Positions 28,150 to 40,693 of a stretch of 64,000 nucleotides of DNA are shown piece after piece. The notes below the pieces were generated by a model. It did not search any database. It was not told the DNA's origin and saw only the letters and a program-made list of their open reading frames with translations. The position numbers were made by a program, and so were the translations under genes. How positions within the stretch are numbered: the stretch's first letter is position 1; each line of letters opens with the position of its first letter. This DNA is from Tetraselmis striata (lineage: Eukaryota; Chlorophyta; Chlorodendrophyceae; Chlorodendrales; Chlorodendraceae), in NCBI GenBank assembly GCA_006384855.1, contig VCJN01001024.1, forward strand, positions 62,001 through 126,000, in the 5' to 3' direction.

Positions 28150-30235
28150 AAGATAGGGGCACGATTCGCACCCACACAGTGCATCAGGGTGACAACGTCC
28201 CATGAGGCGTCGACCCCGTGGGGTGGCATGCGCCCTGCCCCGCCAAGCGATGGCGTGGTCCAAGAAAGCGTTTTGGTTTCGGAGCTGCGACGGCGAAGCA
28301 AGCGATGCATCATGCCGGCCGTCGCGGCATCCACCCAGCAAGCAACACGAGTGGCCACACCGCACACTAGGTGACCATGTGACGGGAGGTGTCGACACTA
28401 TTGGGGGCATGCGCCCCGCGCCGCCATGCGATGGTGTGGTCCAATAAAGCGTATTGGTTTCAGAGCTGCGACGGCGAAGCAAGCGATGCATCATGCCGGC
28501 CGTCGCGGCATCCACCCCGCGGCATCCACCCCGCTAGCAAGCAACACCACTGCCCACGCCGCGCACCGGGTGACCATGTGCCGCGAGGTGTCAACGCCGT
28601 TGGGGGACATGCGCCCTGCCCCGCCAGGCGACGGCGGCGTGGTCCAATAAAGCGTATTGGTTTCGGAGCTGCGGCGGCGAAGTAAGCGATCCATCATGCC
28701 GGCCGTCGCGGCATCCACCCAGCAAGCAAACATCACGCGCGCCCACACCACGCACTGGGTGAGAAAGGGCCGCGAGATCTCGACACCGTTGGGTGGCATG
28801 CACCCTACCTGCCCCGCCAAGTGATAGCGTGGTCCAACAAAGCGTTTTGGTTTCGGAGCTGCGACGGCGAAGCAAGCGATGCATCATGCCGGCATCCACC
28901 CAGCAAGCAACACCGGTGGCCACGCCGCACTCTAGGTGACTATGTGCCGCGAGGTGTCGACATCATTGGGGGACATGCGCCCCGCGCCGCCAAGCGATGG
29001 CGTGGTCCAACAAAGCGTTTTGGTTTCGGAGCTGCGGCGGCGAAGCAAGCGATACATCATGCCGGCCGTCGCGGCATCCACCCAGCACGCAAGGATCACC
29101 TGTGCCCACACCGCGCACCGGTTGACCATGTGCCGCGAGGCGTCGACCCCGTTGGGGGGCATGCGCCCTGCGCCGCCAGTCGATGGCGTAATCCAATAAA
29201 GCGTGTTGGTTTCGGAGCTGCGACCGCGAAGCAAGCGATGCATCATGCCGGCCGTCGCGGCATCCACCCAACAAGCAAGGATCACCCGTGCTCACACCGC
29301 GCACCGGGTGACCATGTGCCGTGAGGTGTCGACACTATTGGGGGGCATGCGCCCTGCGCCGCCATGCGATGGCGTGGTCCAATAAAGCGTATTGGTTTCG
29401 GAGCTGCGGCGGCGAAGCAAGCAGCGATGCATCATGCCGACCATCGCGGCATCCACCCAGCACGCAAGGATCACCTGTGCCCACACCGCGCACCAGTTGA
29501 CCATGTGCCGCGAGGCGTCGACCCCGTTGGGGGGCATGCGCCCTGCGCCGCCAGTCGATGGCGTAATCCAATACAGCGGGTTGGTTTCGGAGCTGCGACA
29601 GCGAAGCAAGCGATGCATCATGCCGGCCGTCGCGGCATCCACCCAACAAGCAAGGATCACCCGTGCCCACACCGCGCACCGGGTGACCATGTGCCGTGAG
29701 GTGTCGACACTATTGGGGGGCATGCGCCCTGCGCCGCCGTGCGATGGCGTGGTCCAATAAAGCGTATTGGTTTCGGAGCTGCGGCGGCGAAGCAAGCGAT
29801 GCATCATGCCGACCATCGCGGCATCCACCCAGCAAGCAAGGATCACCAGTGCCCACGCCGCGCACTGGTTGACCATGTGCCGCGAGGTGTCGACACCGCG
29901 GTGGGTGGCATGCGCCCCGCACCGCAAGGCGATAGCGCCGTTCTATACAACGTAATTGATTTCGGAGCTGCGGCGGCAAAGCAAGCGATACATCATGCCG
30001 GCCGTCGCGGCATCCACCCAGCAAGCAAGCAACACCAGGGCCCACACCACGCACTGGTTGACTATGTGCCGCGAGGTGTGGACGCCATTGGGTGGCATGC
30101 GCGCCGCGCCGCCAGGCGACGGCGTTGTCCAAGAAAGCGTGATGGTTTCGGAGCTGCGGCGGCGAAGCAAGCAACACTGCAAGATGGGCGCCGCGCCATC
30201 CACCGCGCCTCGTGCCCACACATCCCTTTGAGTCA
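28150..30235. repeat. 187-bp satellite array with a dimeric higher-order unit
   Basis: About eleven tandem units. The landmark CCGTCGCGGCATCCACCCA recurs near 28313, 28499, 28702, 29066, 29254, 29628 and 30001, with variants between; the usual spacing is 187-188 bp. Other constant parts are ACCATGTGCCGCGAGGTGTC, GGCATGCGCCCTGCGCCGCC and GTATTGGTTTCGGAGCTGCG. Units at 29058-29433 recur as a pair at 29433-29808. A degenerate unit extends to about 30500. ORFs in every frame follow from the period and are not genes. Confidence 0.93.
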
Positions 30236-30868
30236 GTCCGCACCTTGGAGACACAAAGACAAAGGTGGTATGCAGTGGTGGTGCAAAGACGGGCGGCTTC
30301 AGTGTTTTGAGAATAGCAAAATTGTTACAAGGTTGTCACAACGCCTACCACACGGCAGCTTGTATAATTGTCACACCTTGACAGATTTCGGTTGTGGCAT
30401 GCGCGCCTGCCTCAAGCTGCCAACCTCGCCAACTGTCGCGAAAAATCGTGTCGGTTTCTGAGGTGCAACTCTGCCGGCAGCCGCAAAGCAAGCGGCGTGG
30501 ATTGACCCCCAAAAAGTAGTTACAATGATAGATGTACACCCATCTTGCAATGGAAAGTATTATTGTGTCCCGCCAGGACGATGGCCGGCATCTGCTGGCC
30601 ATCCAGTGCTGAGGAGTCATTCGCCAATCAACAGAATCGCGTGCAACAAAGACTGTTTGAGATCATGCGGCATATACTCCCAGTAATGCGGCTGATGCCG
30701 CAGCAGGTCTCATCACGGTATGCGGTTTGACGCCGTGGACCTCTCTACACCTTCCATGGTCATGTCCAGGTTCTGAGCACCGCCACAGACAGCCGTCAGC
30801 GTGGTGGGTTTCCATCGGCGCACAGAGTAGGCTGGCCCCAGGACAGGCAGAGCCAGGCCGGCGCTCAC
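30236..30868. other. Satellite edge and unassigned sequence
   Basis: A decayed satellite unit lies at about 30398-30500 (CGTGTCGGTTTCTGAGGTGC). The remainder has no recognisable gene. A downstream exon of the minus-strand gene at 30869-31298 could lie here but was not identified. Confidence 0.4.
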
Positions 30869-31298
30869 CCGCGGATCAAAGTTTGTGTAGGATGCGCGCC
30901 GTAGCTTGAGCGCCGCGACGCGCGCGGCAGAGAGGGTGCGCTCCGAGTAGTGCTCCGAAACGGCTGAGGTTAGCGGCTGCGGCGGTGGCGTCATCTGCAT
31001 CTCCTAGCGTGGCGCGGTCACAGTGGCACGGAGGAGAAAGGGGGAAGGAGGGGGAAGGAAGCAGTGAGAGTGTGCACACCCACGTGTGCACTGCGCTGCA
31101 GCACAAAGCGTGCGGAGGGCTCATCAGAGAGAGCGACTGGGGAGCGGGCGGGCGCCCCACCTGATCCTGCGGCGGTCGCAGTGCCGCCGCCGCCGCTGAC
31201 GTGCGGACTCCGCCGTTGTATTGCTCAAAGGGCGAATCGGCGTAGACGGAGGCAACGGACGAGAATGTCGGCGTCCTGGCTTGCCGCTCTTCGCTTTC
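30869..31298 (-). CDS. Hypothetical protein, two internal exons
   Basis: On the minus strand, 31298-31161 and 31003-30869 are each bounded by an acceptor (gagtag; gcgctag) and a donor (CAG|gtgggg; CGG|gtgagc). Both are exact multiples of three and join in phase 0, giving about 91 codons without a stop. The product (with SSVASVYADSPFEQYNGG and SEHYSERTLSAARVAALK) has ordinary composition and is not recognised. Neither a start exon upstream nor a terminal exon downstream was found; the 187-bp satellite begins about 650 bp away. It may be a gene fragment. Confidence 0.4.
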
Positions 31299-31351
31299 CT
31301 ACTCGCCAGCGCCGCAGGGTGGGAGCACCGGGGCCGAGAGTCATTTGACTA

Positions 31352-31520
31352 TAAACAGTACAGTATGATGGAAGTTTGACAATTGGAATTATAAATAGAC
31401 TAGAATATATGATTATTCTGAAAGAAAACTGACAGGTGCATCTTAATGGTCGTATTTTGAATCGATTCGAAAAGCGTCAAGTACATTGTTTGAGTTGGTA
31501 TTGTCTATTGATTATGGATA
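31352..31520. repeat. Dispersed repeat, partner of the PECT intron 7 copy
   Basis: Shares GGAAGTTTG.CAATTGGAA, GGTCGTATTTTGAATCGATT and ACATTGTTTGAGTTGGTATTG with 22966-23132, in the same orientation. Confidence 0.7.
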
Positions 31521-32697
31521 ACTTCACGTACAATATTTACTTAAGGTAATCCCTTGCATCGATTGACGATAATATTACAAATATATTAGCGACTACCGAT
31601 TATCATACTGGCCACACGGTACTCCTCATCATCGCATTTTCAATACCCTTACATGTTGCACTGGTGACACGGACTGCGCTAGAAGGCTGCACAACACTAC
31701 GGCTCGTCGCCATCGACGGAAAAAAATGCCACCTGCGCGCCAGCATGGTAAAATAAAGGCGGAAGAACACCCTGTTTTATCACCCAGTCAATTGGGGCGC
31801 GTTAGGCCGAGAAAAGCTCGATGTGAACGACTTGGAGCGTGCATGGCCGAGGATCTTGAACGATAGCGGTCGATGTAGGATCGTAGATACTCGAATCGTA
31901 ATATACGCGTGCTTCTGCCCAGTACCAGGTAGCAGTTGACGCACAACTAAAATCGGTGACATGTGATTGCGGCGGTGACAAAAAGTGTGTTTCGTGTGGG
32001 AACGGGTTGTTTCGTGTATCAATTAAGGGTTAATGACTTCGTAAATGACTTCCGACATGACTTTTTCCTATGCGAATACTAGCTAGAGTAGGTAGAGCCC
32101 TTCATTTAGTACCGGCGCCAGGTTGTACCTTACGCGAAAGGTCCTCGGTTGGATCACGACCGGGCGTGACTCGGGTTCATCTGGTTGATGCACTAGACTT
32201 TCGGAGTTTGAATGAGGCAACGGTCTAATGGCTATGCCAGACCTACTGCAGTTGGCGCATTAATTCAAGTGCTGGGATGGCTTCGGCCGATGATCCGCCG
32301 GGGGCGAACTCTACTCGCACTGTTGCTTGTACCGGCACCTGGCTCCACCTGCATGAGGCTACCATGCGCAGCGTCATAGGCACCTATGAACGCTACGAGT
32401 ACTCAAAGCAATCCCACGCAACAGCGGGAACAAAGTATGACCCCGCGGCGCCACGTGAGCATGCGCACAATTATTAAGGGGGCGCCACCGCTCGTGCTTG
32501 CAGCGCGTTCTCGACACGAGTAGCGCAACGTATTTGCTATCCAGCGTACTGTACTAACTTGTGTGTCGTAATATCCCTGGCGTTCTATTGGCACGTACAG
32601 TACCGGCTTTAAGTTACATATAAAGCAGTGAATATTGCGACGAATTGCGAATCATGAGAGTCAGTGATTTCAGCGGAAAGCTACACCCATATTGGCG
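31521..32697. other. Intergenic stretch
   Basis: A 66-codon ORF at 32277-32477 has no recognisable family. Otherwise nothing seen. It forms the 3' flank of the potassium channel gene. Confidence 0.5.
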
Positions 32698-33126
32698 TCA
32701 ATGATATATTGAGACGAGTACACGCCGTGGTCGGTATTTGGGGGAGCGAATCTCAGCTCCATGAGAATACGAACCGACGAGCTTGGGGTTGATTAGCCTA
32801 TGGCATGGGGGGAGGGCGCCGGTGGGTGCCGGGATGGGGGGCTTCACCTGTGATGGCCTTAGCTTGGAGCCAATATGTGCGGCGTCCACGGAGTTGCTCT
32901 TATCCATGCCAGCCGGGTTGAAGGTGGTCACGAGGCTGCGGAACTCCGTCTCCACGTCGGGCCAGTCCTGCAGGTTCGCCTCCAAGTCTTGCCGCATCAG
33001 CGCAAACACCTGCGAGAACCCCGGGCATGGGTCGGCACGTCGGCATGCCAATGCCTGTAGCGAGCAGTGGCTGCAGCGGCCGGCGCGTGTCTCCACTTCC
33101 AGTGGAACCCACAGAACCTCACTCAT

Positions 33127-33157
<31 letters not shown>

Positions 33158-36100
33158 GCTTCTCCCTTTCTTTGGGCTGAAAACATAGATTGGGTGTCGA
33201 CAAGGGAAGGGGCGCCAAACCTCCACAAATTCAACAGCGACCACTGTGATGGAGCGCTGCAAGCCAAGGAGGCACGAGTACTCCCCAAAGTAGGCGCCGG
33301 GCTGGAGCGCGCGCATGCGGCGGTACGCGTGCGCCCCGTTCCCCATCAGCTGCACCGCCTCGATCATCTCCAGGTCGCTGTGCACCTGCGTCGCGCGCCG
33401 GGACATCGCAAACATCTGCGAGCCAGCAACGGGCGATCGATCAGTCAGTGCCGCTGCATCACTTGGAAGAACAGCGGTACACCAATCACGGTTTCCACAA
33501 GGGGGAGAGGGGGCTTCGCACTGTGTGGAAGTCTTTTTCGGGCAGGACGTCCTCCTTGCTAGAGTTGCTGACGCGCCGCTTCCAACGGCTCTGCTCGCTG
33601 CGGCTGGGCCCGTTTGATTGCTCGCCGCTGAACTTGCACTGGTCATCGGGGATGACGTAGATCACCTGCGCCCACCTCGGGCAACTCAGACCGGCAAAGC
33701 AAGGACCGTTCCCCATGTATACGCTGCACATGGCGACACACAAACACAGTATACACATATACATAATACACATGACTGTCATGAAAACAAGACCGAGCGC
33801 TGTCCTCCATCATTTCTTTTCGAAACGCGAATCGCTCTGCCTGACACTGCACGGCGGACTCTTTGGCAGCGTGCCTTGCACGTACCTCCCCCTTGGTACT
33901 TGCGCTCTTGGCGGGCACCTCGGCGTCCTCCGCAGCGTCGTGCGTGACGCCTCGTCGCCGCACGCCGCCCTGCAGAACCGAGGTGGCCTGGCGCCGCAAC
34001 GAGACGCCCTGCAGCGATGCCATGACGCGCCGCCGCGCAACGGATGCCTGCTGCCCATTGTCCTGCCCAGTGGGCATCGCCGACTTGCCCGGGCCTGCCT
34101 GCGACCGAATGGATTCGCCCGACTGTTCGGGGTCAAACTCCCCCGCCTCGTTGACCTGCACGGGGGGCGAGGAGGATGCAGCACAGTCAACTGCTGGCGC
34201 GTGCGGATGAAAACGCCAACGCCAGACGGGCTCGGAATCCCGCTCGCAGCGTACTTCTCACTCCGCCCCCCCAAGGCAGCCCCCGGCGGTTGGGCTTCTC
34301 CCGTGTCAAGCCACAGCGATCGACCGGGAAGGGGCTCACGTTGCGCTGCAGGTTGCTGACGAGCTTCTGGTAGTCGTTCGCGCCGTCCTCTCCGGCGGGC
34401 GACCGCGTCGCGGAGTAGCTCGTGAAGCCCTGTGCAAGGGCGCACACCCCCGGTGGTTAGCCCATGTCGAGCATGTGAGCGGCATGTGCGTAGTCAAGGA
34501 GGTATGCATTCTGCAGCACGCGCAGCTGGAGCGTTGTCCACATACCGCAGGGAGCGAGCGACCATGCAGGATGTCCTGCGCGACGTCGTCCTGGATCTTC
34601 AAGCACACGTCCAGGCAGCCCCGGGACACAAAGTACATGCACGTGGCCGGCTCGCCCTGCGAGCAGTGGCGCGGGTGCCAAGTTGAGTGGGGATACAGAT
34701 GGCCCAGCCGTTGAGCGGCGCAAGATGTCACCTCCGCCCCCGGACGGAGGCAGCGGGTTTGGGGTCTGGCGCCCTGGCGCGCACCTCGCGGCTGACGACG
34801 TCGTGCGGGGAGTACATCTCCGGCTTGAGCTTTGTGACCAGAGACGCGATGAAGTGAGGGTGCTTGCCGTGGAAGAAGGGGACCCGGCTCACGGCGTCGT
34901 GGTACATGTACAGCACCATCTCGGTGCGCAGCGCGCTGTTGAGGTTGTCCAGCCAGCGGGTCTCCTCCTGCTGGAGCTCCCGCGCCCACAGGAAGCGGTA
35001 GTAGCTCTTCACGCGCTCTGCCAGCCCAGCGGGGATGTCCCGGAAGCCCAGGAAGGCCTGAATTGCGGCATGCGGTGGTCAGAGCGGGTTGTCAGGTCAA
35101 CGGGCATCCGCTGCCCCGGGGGAAAGCACCCGCTAGGACGGATCCCGGCGAGCAACGTGTCCCGCAGAACATTCCACGTCTACTATTCAATAAGATAGTC
35201 CCCCCCCTTTGATCAGCTAGAACAGCGAGCAGGGGAATGTGTTTCAAAGGGTGGGGGGTTGCCTCCATTTCCTCCATGCGCTTGTCGTACTGCTGCTGGC
35301 TCTCGTTCATGGCGGACACCACGCTGGTCATGCTGCCCATGAAGTACGCAAACACAGTCACGCCCACCACCATCGCGATGATCGCAAAGAGCCGCTCGTA
35401 CGTGTTGGTGGGCGTGAGGTCGCCGTAGCCCACGGTCGTTATTGTGGAGAAGCTCCAGTACAGCGACGCCACGTACTTCTCCACCGTGTTCTGCAGGCAG
35501 AGCACAGCCGGAACGGTGAGAGCAGCGCATGCGGGACCACGGCGGGCAGGGAGCGGCAGTGGGGGTATGGCTCACAGACTGACTACGAGCAGTACTCTGC
35601 GCATGGCAAAGGTGCCTGCTTTTGTGCTTTTTAAGCATTGAGGCAAAAGGGAGGGTAAGCGAGGACTGGCTCCATAGTTAATGAAATAGGGTTTGCAGGG
35701 TTTCAGGAAGGGCATCAATATGACTGTGACTTTGGGGGCGGTCAGCTGGGGGCGACAAGTTTGGTCTCGTAAATACAGACCCTCGACCCCGCAGGGCGCT
35801 TGCGACGCGCAGCGGAGTTCAGTGTAGTTGTGAAGGGGGCAGCGCTGCTCACCATCTCCTCCTCCTCCAGTATGGCGGTCCAGCCGGGGTAGGGGTCCAG
35901 GGGGTCGTTGCCGATGGTGGCCACCCAGTAGAAGATGCACGCCATGAAGTGCGCCACGAGCGCCCCGCTTGTGAAGAAAACTGTGAGGCGCATGACGCTC
36001 TTGTCCAACAGGCCGTCCAACGAGTTGAAAGTGCTTGGAAGCTGTGGGCAAACATACCAGTCAATTAGTCCGGAGAAAAGGGGGAAGGTCCATTTTATCC

Positions 36101-38637
36101 TACGAGCCATGCTTTCAACACGAAAGGCGCTGCATAGCTGCCCGGTGGCGGGTGTTGTATCCATAAACGCCAGCAACCCCGACCTTCATCAGCTTGAGCA
36201 GCTTGAAGACTTTGAACACGCGGAAGATCTTCAGCAGCTTGGCTAGCTTGGAGGTCTTCACCAGCCGCACGCTGCTCGCAGACGCGGCCGTCAGGAACCA
36301 GTCGAAGGGGATCGAGCTGATAAAGTCAAGCGGCATCCAAGTGGTGGCGTAGTGGCGCAGGATCTTCTTGCGCCGGGTGACCAACTGAATGACACAGTCA
36401 GTGCCGGCTCAGCACCCACCGTCAACCACCCAGTCTTGCCGCAGTATTCAGCATGTTACTACTTGCTAGGATAGCAACGGGAAAACACTCCGGAGCCAGT
36501 CATTATTCGGATTTGCTTGCAGCGGTGAGTTTCAATGTCAGGGGGGGGGGGGGGGGGGGGAGAAGACGGAGCAAAGGGCGGCGCGACAAGGCGCCAGCTT
36601 CCGGACCTGGTTGTTTATTGGGTTGACATAGGCGCTTCGCGTGTTGATGTAGAGGTCCAGAATGAACAGGACGTCCACGGCGCGGTCGATGGGCTGCAGC
36701 GCTGGCGCGACCTGTGACGGTGTGATGGTGAAGCACAGGTAGATGGGGACCATGAACGCAATGTACATCAGAGCCACCAGCATGATGAGGTCCCAGCACT
36801 GCCGCAGGATGCTTTGCGGGTGCAGGATGCCAAACAGGAGGTTGAAGGACACAATCCAGGTCTTGCGCAGCGGGGACAGCCTGCCAGGGGGAGGAGAGGG
36901 GGGGGGGGGGGGGGGCATGGTAGCTTGATCAGCAGCTGTACAATGGCCGCAGGCAAGCGTTTTCTCCACCACTGCCATGCTGCCACGTGAGGCTAAATGC
37001 AGGAAAACTCGTCATGGAGCCGCCTGAGATCAGCGCTGAAGTGCGCGTGGACCTGTCTAATTGATTGGCATTGGCTGCTGGAGAGCACCGCCTCATGCAT
37101 GCGTCTCGTGATCACGGCAAGGAAGCTTGGCGCCACTGCCGATGTTGAAGGATGTCTACCAATGCCCAGCTTAGGCAAAGAAAACCGTGCATATCAAAGG
37201 CCAGGAACATTGGCACTCACTCACCACGTTGCTCTAATGCCTGGCTCTACACCACGTGAAGTAGATTTTTGTGGCGCTTTGTGTACTACGAAAACGCCAG
37301 ACCAAAACATATGTGACAAGCGGTGAGCTGTGGGCTTTGCTGCACGAGTCTTAGCCTGGAACCCCTTTACAGCAGCCACGTAGAATCACTTGGCGCATGG
37401 ACGCGCAAGCATAGCAGCAGCGGAGTGTGGTTGGAACTGCGTGGATGTGTGCTGGGAATAGACTGTGGGTGGGCACGGTGCGGTGCAGGGGGGTGGGGGT
37501 GGGGGGATACAGTGGCGAGCGCATTTACCCTTGCAGCGCCATGCGCCGATCGTCGGCCTCCGTGCGGGACCAGCTGCCCGAGTAATGGCAGCAGGGGGCG
37601 CAGATCCTGGGGGTGGCACAGTACCCAAGCGAAGGAACATTATGACCGGATGCTCCAAATCATTGGCACTCCGCATGCACGGCATTACTGGAGGCAGAGG
37701 GGGGGGGGGGGGGGGGGGGGGGCTCTTACGAGGCGATCTCAAACCAGCAGTCTCGGTTGTCTCTGGAGAACTCGTTGCGCAGCGCATTCCAACCGCGGCG
37801 CAGGAACCCCTGTGGCTGGTCCTGGAGGGGAGTGAGGGTGACATGGGTAGGTGCTGTGAGGTCGTGCAATCATGTAGATATTGTATATCGACGCAGCATG
37901 ACCAGGGCATGCAAAGGTGTGTGCGTGTGCGTGTGCGTGTGTGTGTGTCTGTGTGTGTGTGTCTGTGTGTGTGTGTCTGTGCGTGTGTGTGCTTGGAAAA
38001 GATATAGAGATAGATAGATAGAGGGAGAGGAAGAGAGAATCAGGGGGAGTGCCACACTGCCCCGCAATGGGGCAGCCAACAGCTTGCTAGCCACGCTGCT
38101 GAGCACGCGACCAACAGGGGCCATGGGTAGTGCAGCTCGTTGTAAGCGGCAGGATGGATGCAGTCAGGGGAGGCCTACCTTTGGAGGAAGCCTCTCAGAC
38201 TGGGCGCATCCATGTCACGGAACCGAGGGTGTTGTGGCCAGGCGGGCGGACGGGCGGGTTCGGGGGGTGGGGGGGGGGTGGGGGGGAGATTTGGTCAGCG
38301 CATGCCATTGCGATGAGGCCCGGCAGACGTGCGATAGTCACGGCAGGCTGTGACGGGCAACACGTGCCGGCGAGCTGGGGCATACCTCATCCCAGGCAGA
38401 GGTGAGGGCTGAGGCGCCGCTTTGACTGAGCTGCAGCTGCCTCTTCCGGTTCTCCTCGACTATCACGCGAGCGGCGAGCGCAAAGCTACTGCAGGCTTGA
38501 CTCCTGCGCAACCCCCGGCAGCAACCACATCAGCGCCACGCACCCCTGTCTTGCGCCGCCCCATCCCTCCCCCGCCCCTACCCCGGCCTCGCCTACCCCC
38601 ATCACCACCACCAGTGCTCCTGCAACCACTGTTGCCT

Positions 38638-38689
<52 letters not shown>

Positions 38690-39898
38690 CCCGCTCTTGG
38701 CCAGGGACGCACCCATTCAGTGGCTCCGTTTCTGGTGATGGACCCATGTCATTCAGCATGCTTTCTGCCGGCATGCTCTGCCAGAGTTTGCTCGGGTTTG
38801 GCTCCAGCCGGTTGGCGCCAAAGGGGTGGCTATCCGCATGATAGCTGAGTATTGAGGAAGTGGAGCGGAAGGAATCAGAGTGTCTGATGCCGCTGCCGCT
38901 CGATGCTATCAGCCCCGCGCGCAGTCCCACAAGCGCCGCCTCGCTGCCTTCGCCGCCGAGAGCGCTGCGCCCGGCGCCGGTGTGTGGGTGCATCTTTTTC
39001 TGTGAGATAGTGTGTGCCATGGAGCCCTGCGTGATTGCCACAGTCAGACGAGAGCGCACAGAGTGCCCGAGTGCTGCATCGTGAGAAACGTGCGCCCAAG
39101 GGTGGGGCAGGCACATACCCGCTTTCCCAGCAGCGGCTTGCTAATCTCCAGCTGCGCCATCAGCTCCTTGTTCTCTTGCTGTACCCTGTAGTCATCCAGC
39201 CGGTGGCCAGGTGCGAGGCGGTAGTGGCGCAGACATGGTTATGATTGACCCCCTCCCTTCTTCCACGGCACCTTGGGCCGATGCGTAGGCTACAGCAACC
39301 TACTGGGGCTCCCGCCAGGCAGCTGAACCCGTGGTGGGTCATGTGGGCGAGGGCAGCAGGTTGGCACAGAAGCGGACATGGGGCGCGGAGGGGGGGGGGG
39401 GGGGGGGGGGGACCTTAGCAGGGACTCCCGCAGATTGGCCACCTCGCTCGCCGTATCGATGTCCGTGCCGAGGCCGCCACCATCACTCTTAGACGTGTAG
39501 CGCCTGGACGTGAGGTCGCCACTGGGTGCCCAGGGCGCGTGTGGCCGTTCCGCGTGCAGCAACTTTGGAGTGTCCACGCTTTCAAACGACTCACCGCTTC
39601 CGATGATCACCAAATGGCTGGGGCGCAAGTTGGAGGCAGCGTGGTCGACACTGCGGCTGTCGGCACGGTTGAGAACGGGGGCATGGCGGGTGCCATCCGA
39701 GGCGGAGCGTCGCAGGAATTGGGGTGCGTCCGGCTTGGCGTCCTCCGCGGCACCATGCCGCCCGTTGCTGCTGCTGGCTGCGTCCCGCGGCGCCGCTGCT
39801 TTCAAATACTCATCCAGCGACTGGACGCGGTCCGTCGGCAGCACTATCTGCGCCCCCGGTGACGCCGGCGCTGCTTCCGACACCTCAGCCATTTGCAT
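32698..39898 (-). CDS. Voltage-gated K+ channel with cyclic-nucleotide-binding domain
   Basis: Predicted plasma-membrane K+ channel of the EAG/HCN/plant-Shaker type. Minus-strand exons: 39898-39414, 39185-39119, 38454-38386, 38199-38179, 37821-37730, 37606-37529, 36880-36607, 36384-36184, 36041-35853, 35490-35263, 35057-34785, 34656-34546, 34429-34340, 34155-33886, 33665-33549, 33415-33221 and 33009-32698, giving about 1,023 residues. Order: polar N-terminus and short coiled coil (residues 1-270); S1-S2 (about 295-350); S4 with spaced Arg/Lys (RLVKTSKLAKLLKIFRVFK); S5; pore with TTVGYGDLTP (about 510), the K+ filter; S6; C-linker; CNBD starting SREGEPATCMYFVSRG. The CNBD is split by a long insert before GAYFGEYSCLLG and FVEVFALMRQDLE. 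The 35262 intron seems to use a GC donor. Exons 3, 4 and 15 and the start (no in-frame ATG between it and an upstream TAG) are least certain. Confidence 0.9.
33127..33157. repeat. Homopolymer in the last channel intron
   Basis: A run of about 30 C on the plus strand, hence poly-G in the sense of the channel gene, within intron 33220-33010. Confidence 0.9.
37917..37995. repeat. (GT)n microsatellite in a channel intron
   Basis: GTGTGC/GTGTCT-interrupted GT repeat in the intron between exons 38199-38179 and 37821-37730. Confidence 0.95.
38641..38692. repeat. (CT)n(CA)n microsatellite in a channel intron
   Basis: CT dinucleotides followed by CA dinucleotides, about 50 bp. Confidence 0.95.
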
Positions 39899-40693
39899 CC
39901 CTGCAGCCAGGGGCTCGAGGTGGCTGCCCCGCTCCGCCAGCAGGCTGGCTGGTTGTCGGTTCTACTCGCGCCCCAGACACCGCCCGGCATTGCCGCTACC
40001 AGTACCAGTGTTACCGTGGCGGCTTGCTGTACTGATTTTTTAGTACGAGTACGGGCTTTAGCGGTGGATTTGTTACTGCGCTAGTCGTATAGTGGCCTTT
40101 TTGTGATTCACACCAGTACGAGTAGTACCGGTACCGTACTAACATGTTTTCCCGCCCCCGGGACAGGACTGTCACCAGTGAAACCCTTGCAGCGTTGCTA
40201 CGACGATGTACCAACGTTTTGCGGGATACGGGCCGCTTTTGGGCGGCGCGGCTTGCTGTGATGTTGATCTTTTATTAATATTTACATAAGGGCTTTCAGA
40301 AAAGCGCACTTCAAACAGAACTAACAGCAGCTTTGAAACGTTGCCAGCAATGAAAGAGCTGTTGATCTTTTAGTACTGCTTATATTAGCAGTGAATGTGT
40401 GGGCGACCATTACTTGCCATCCTAATACAGGTAATTCACACCATGACCGTACTACTGCGACCGCGGGGCGCGGCCGTTGCGCGGGGCCGTGATGCCAGGG
40501 GCAAAATGCCGCGGAACACGGGGACACGTGGCGGTGCTCTGCTGCTGTGCGCGAATATACTACAGTAGCGCGTGCTAAATGAATTCTTCCATTGTACGTA
40601 CCAGCACCCGCTGGGGAACTGTCCTTTTTGTAATTCACACCAGCACCCGCTGTAAGAGTACACCACGCAGGGCGGAGGCGGAAAACGGGAGGG
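39899..40693. repeat. Cluster of solo transposon ends
   Basis: Several decayed right ends related to the 49920-51943 inverted repeat: 40028-40112 (GCTTGCTGTACTGATTTTTT to GTGATTCACACCAGTAC), 40222-40275 (GGGCCGCTTTTGGGCGGC), 40355-40440 and 40600-40645 (GGGGAACTGTCCTTTTTGTA). A GGGACAGGACT segment at 40158-40200 recurs near 3145 and 44600. Confidence 0.65.

Noticed and set aside
28202-30461. Long overlapping ORFs of 80-240 codons on both strands of the 28-30-kb region
   Set aside because: They come from the 187-bp tandem repeat, whose period is not a multiple of three, so all frames stay open by repetition; none resembles a protein.
32100-32240. tRNA-like GGTTGGATCACGACC segment
   Set aside because: No complete cloverleaf with acceptor stem and anticodon arm could be drawn.
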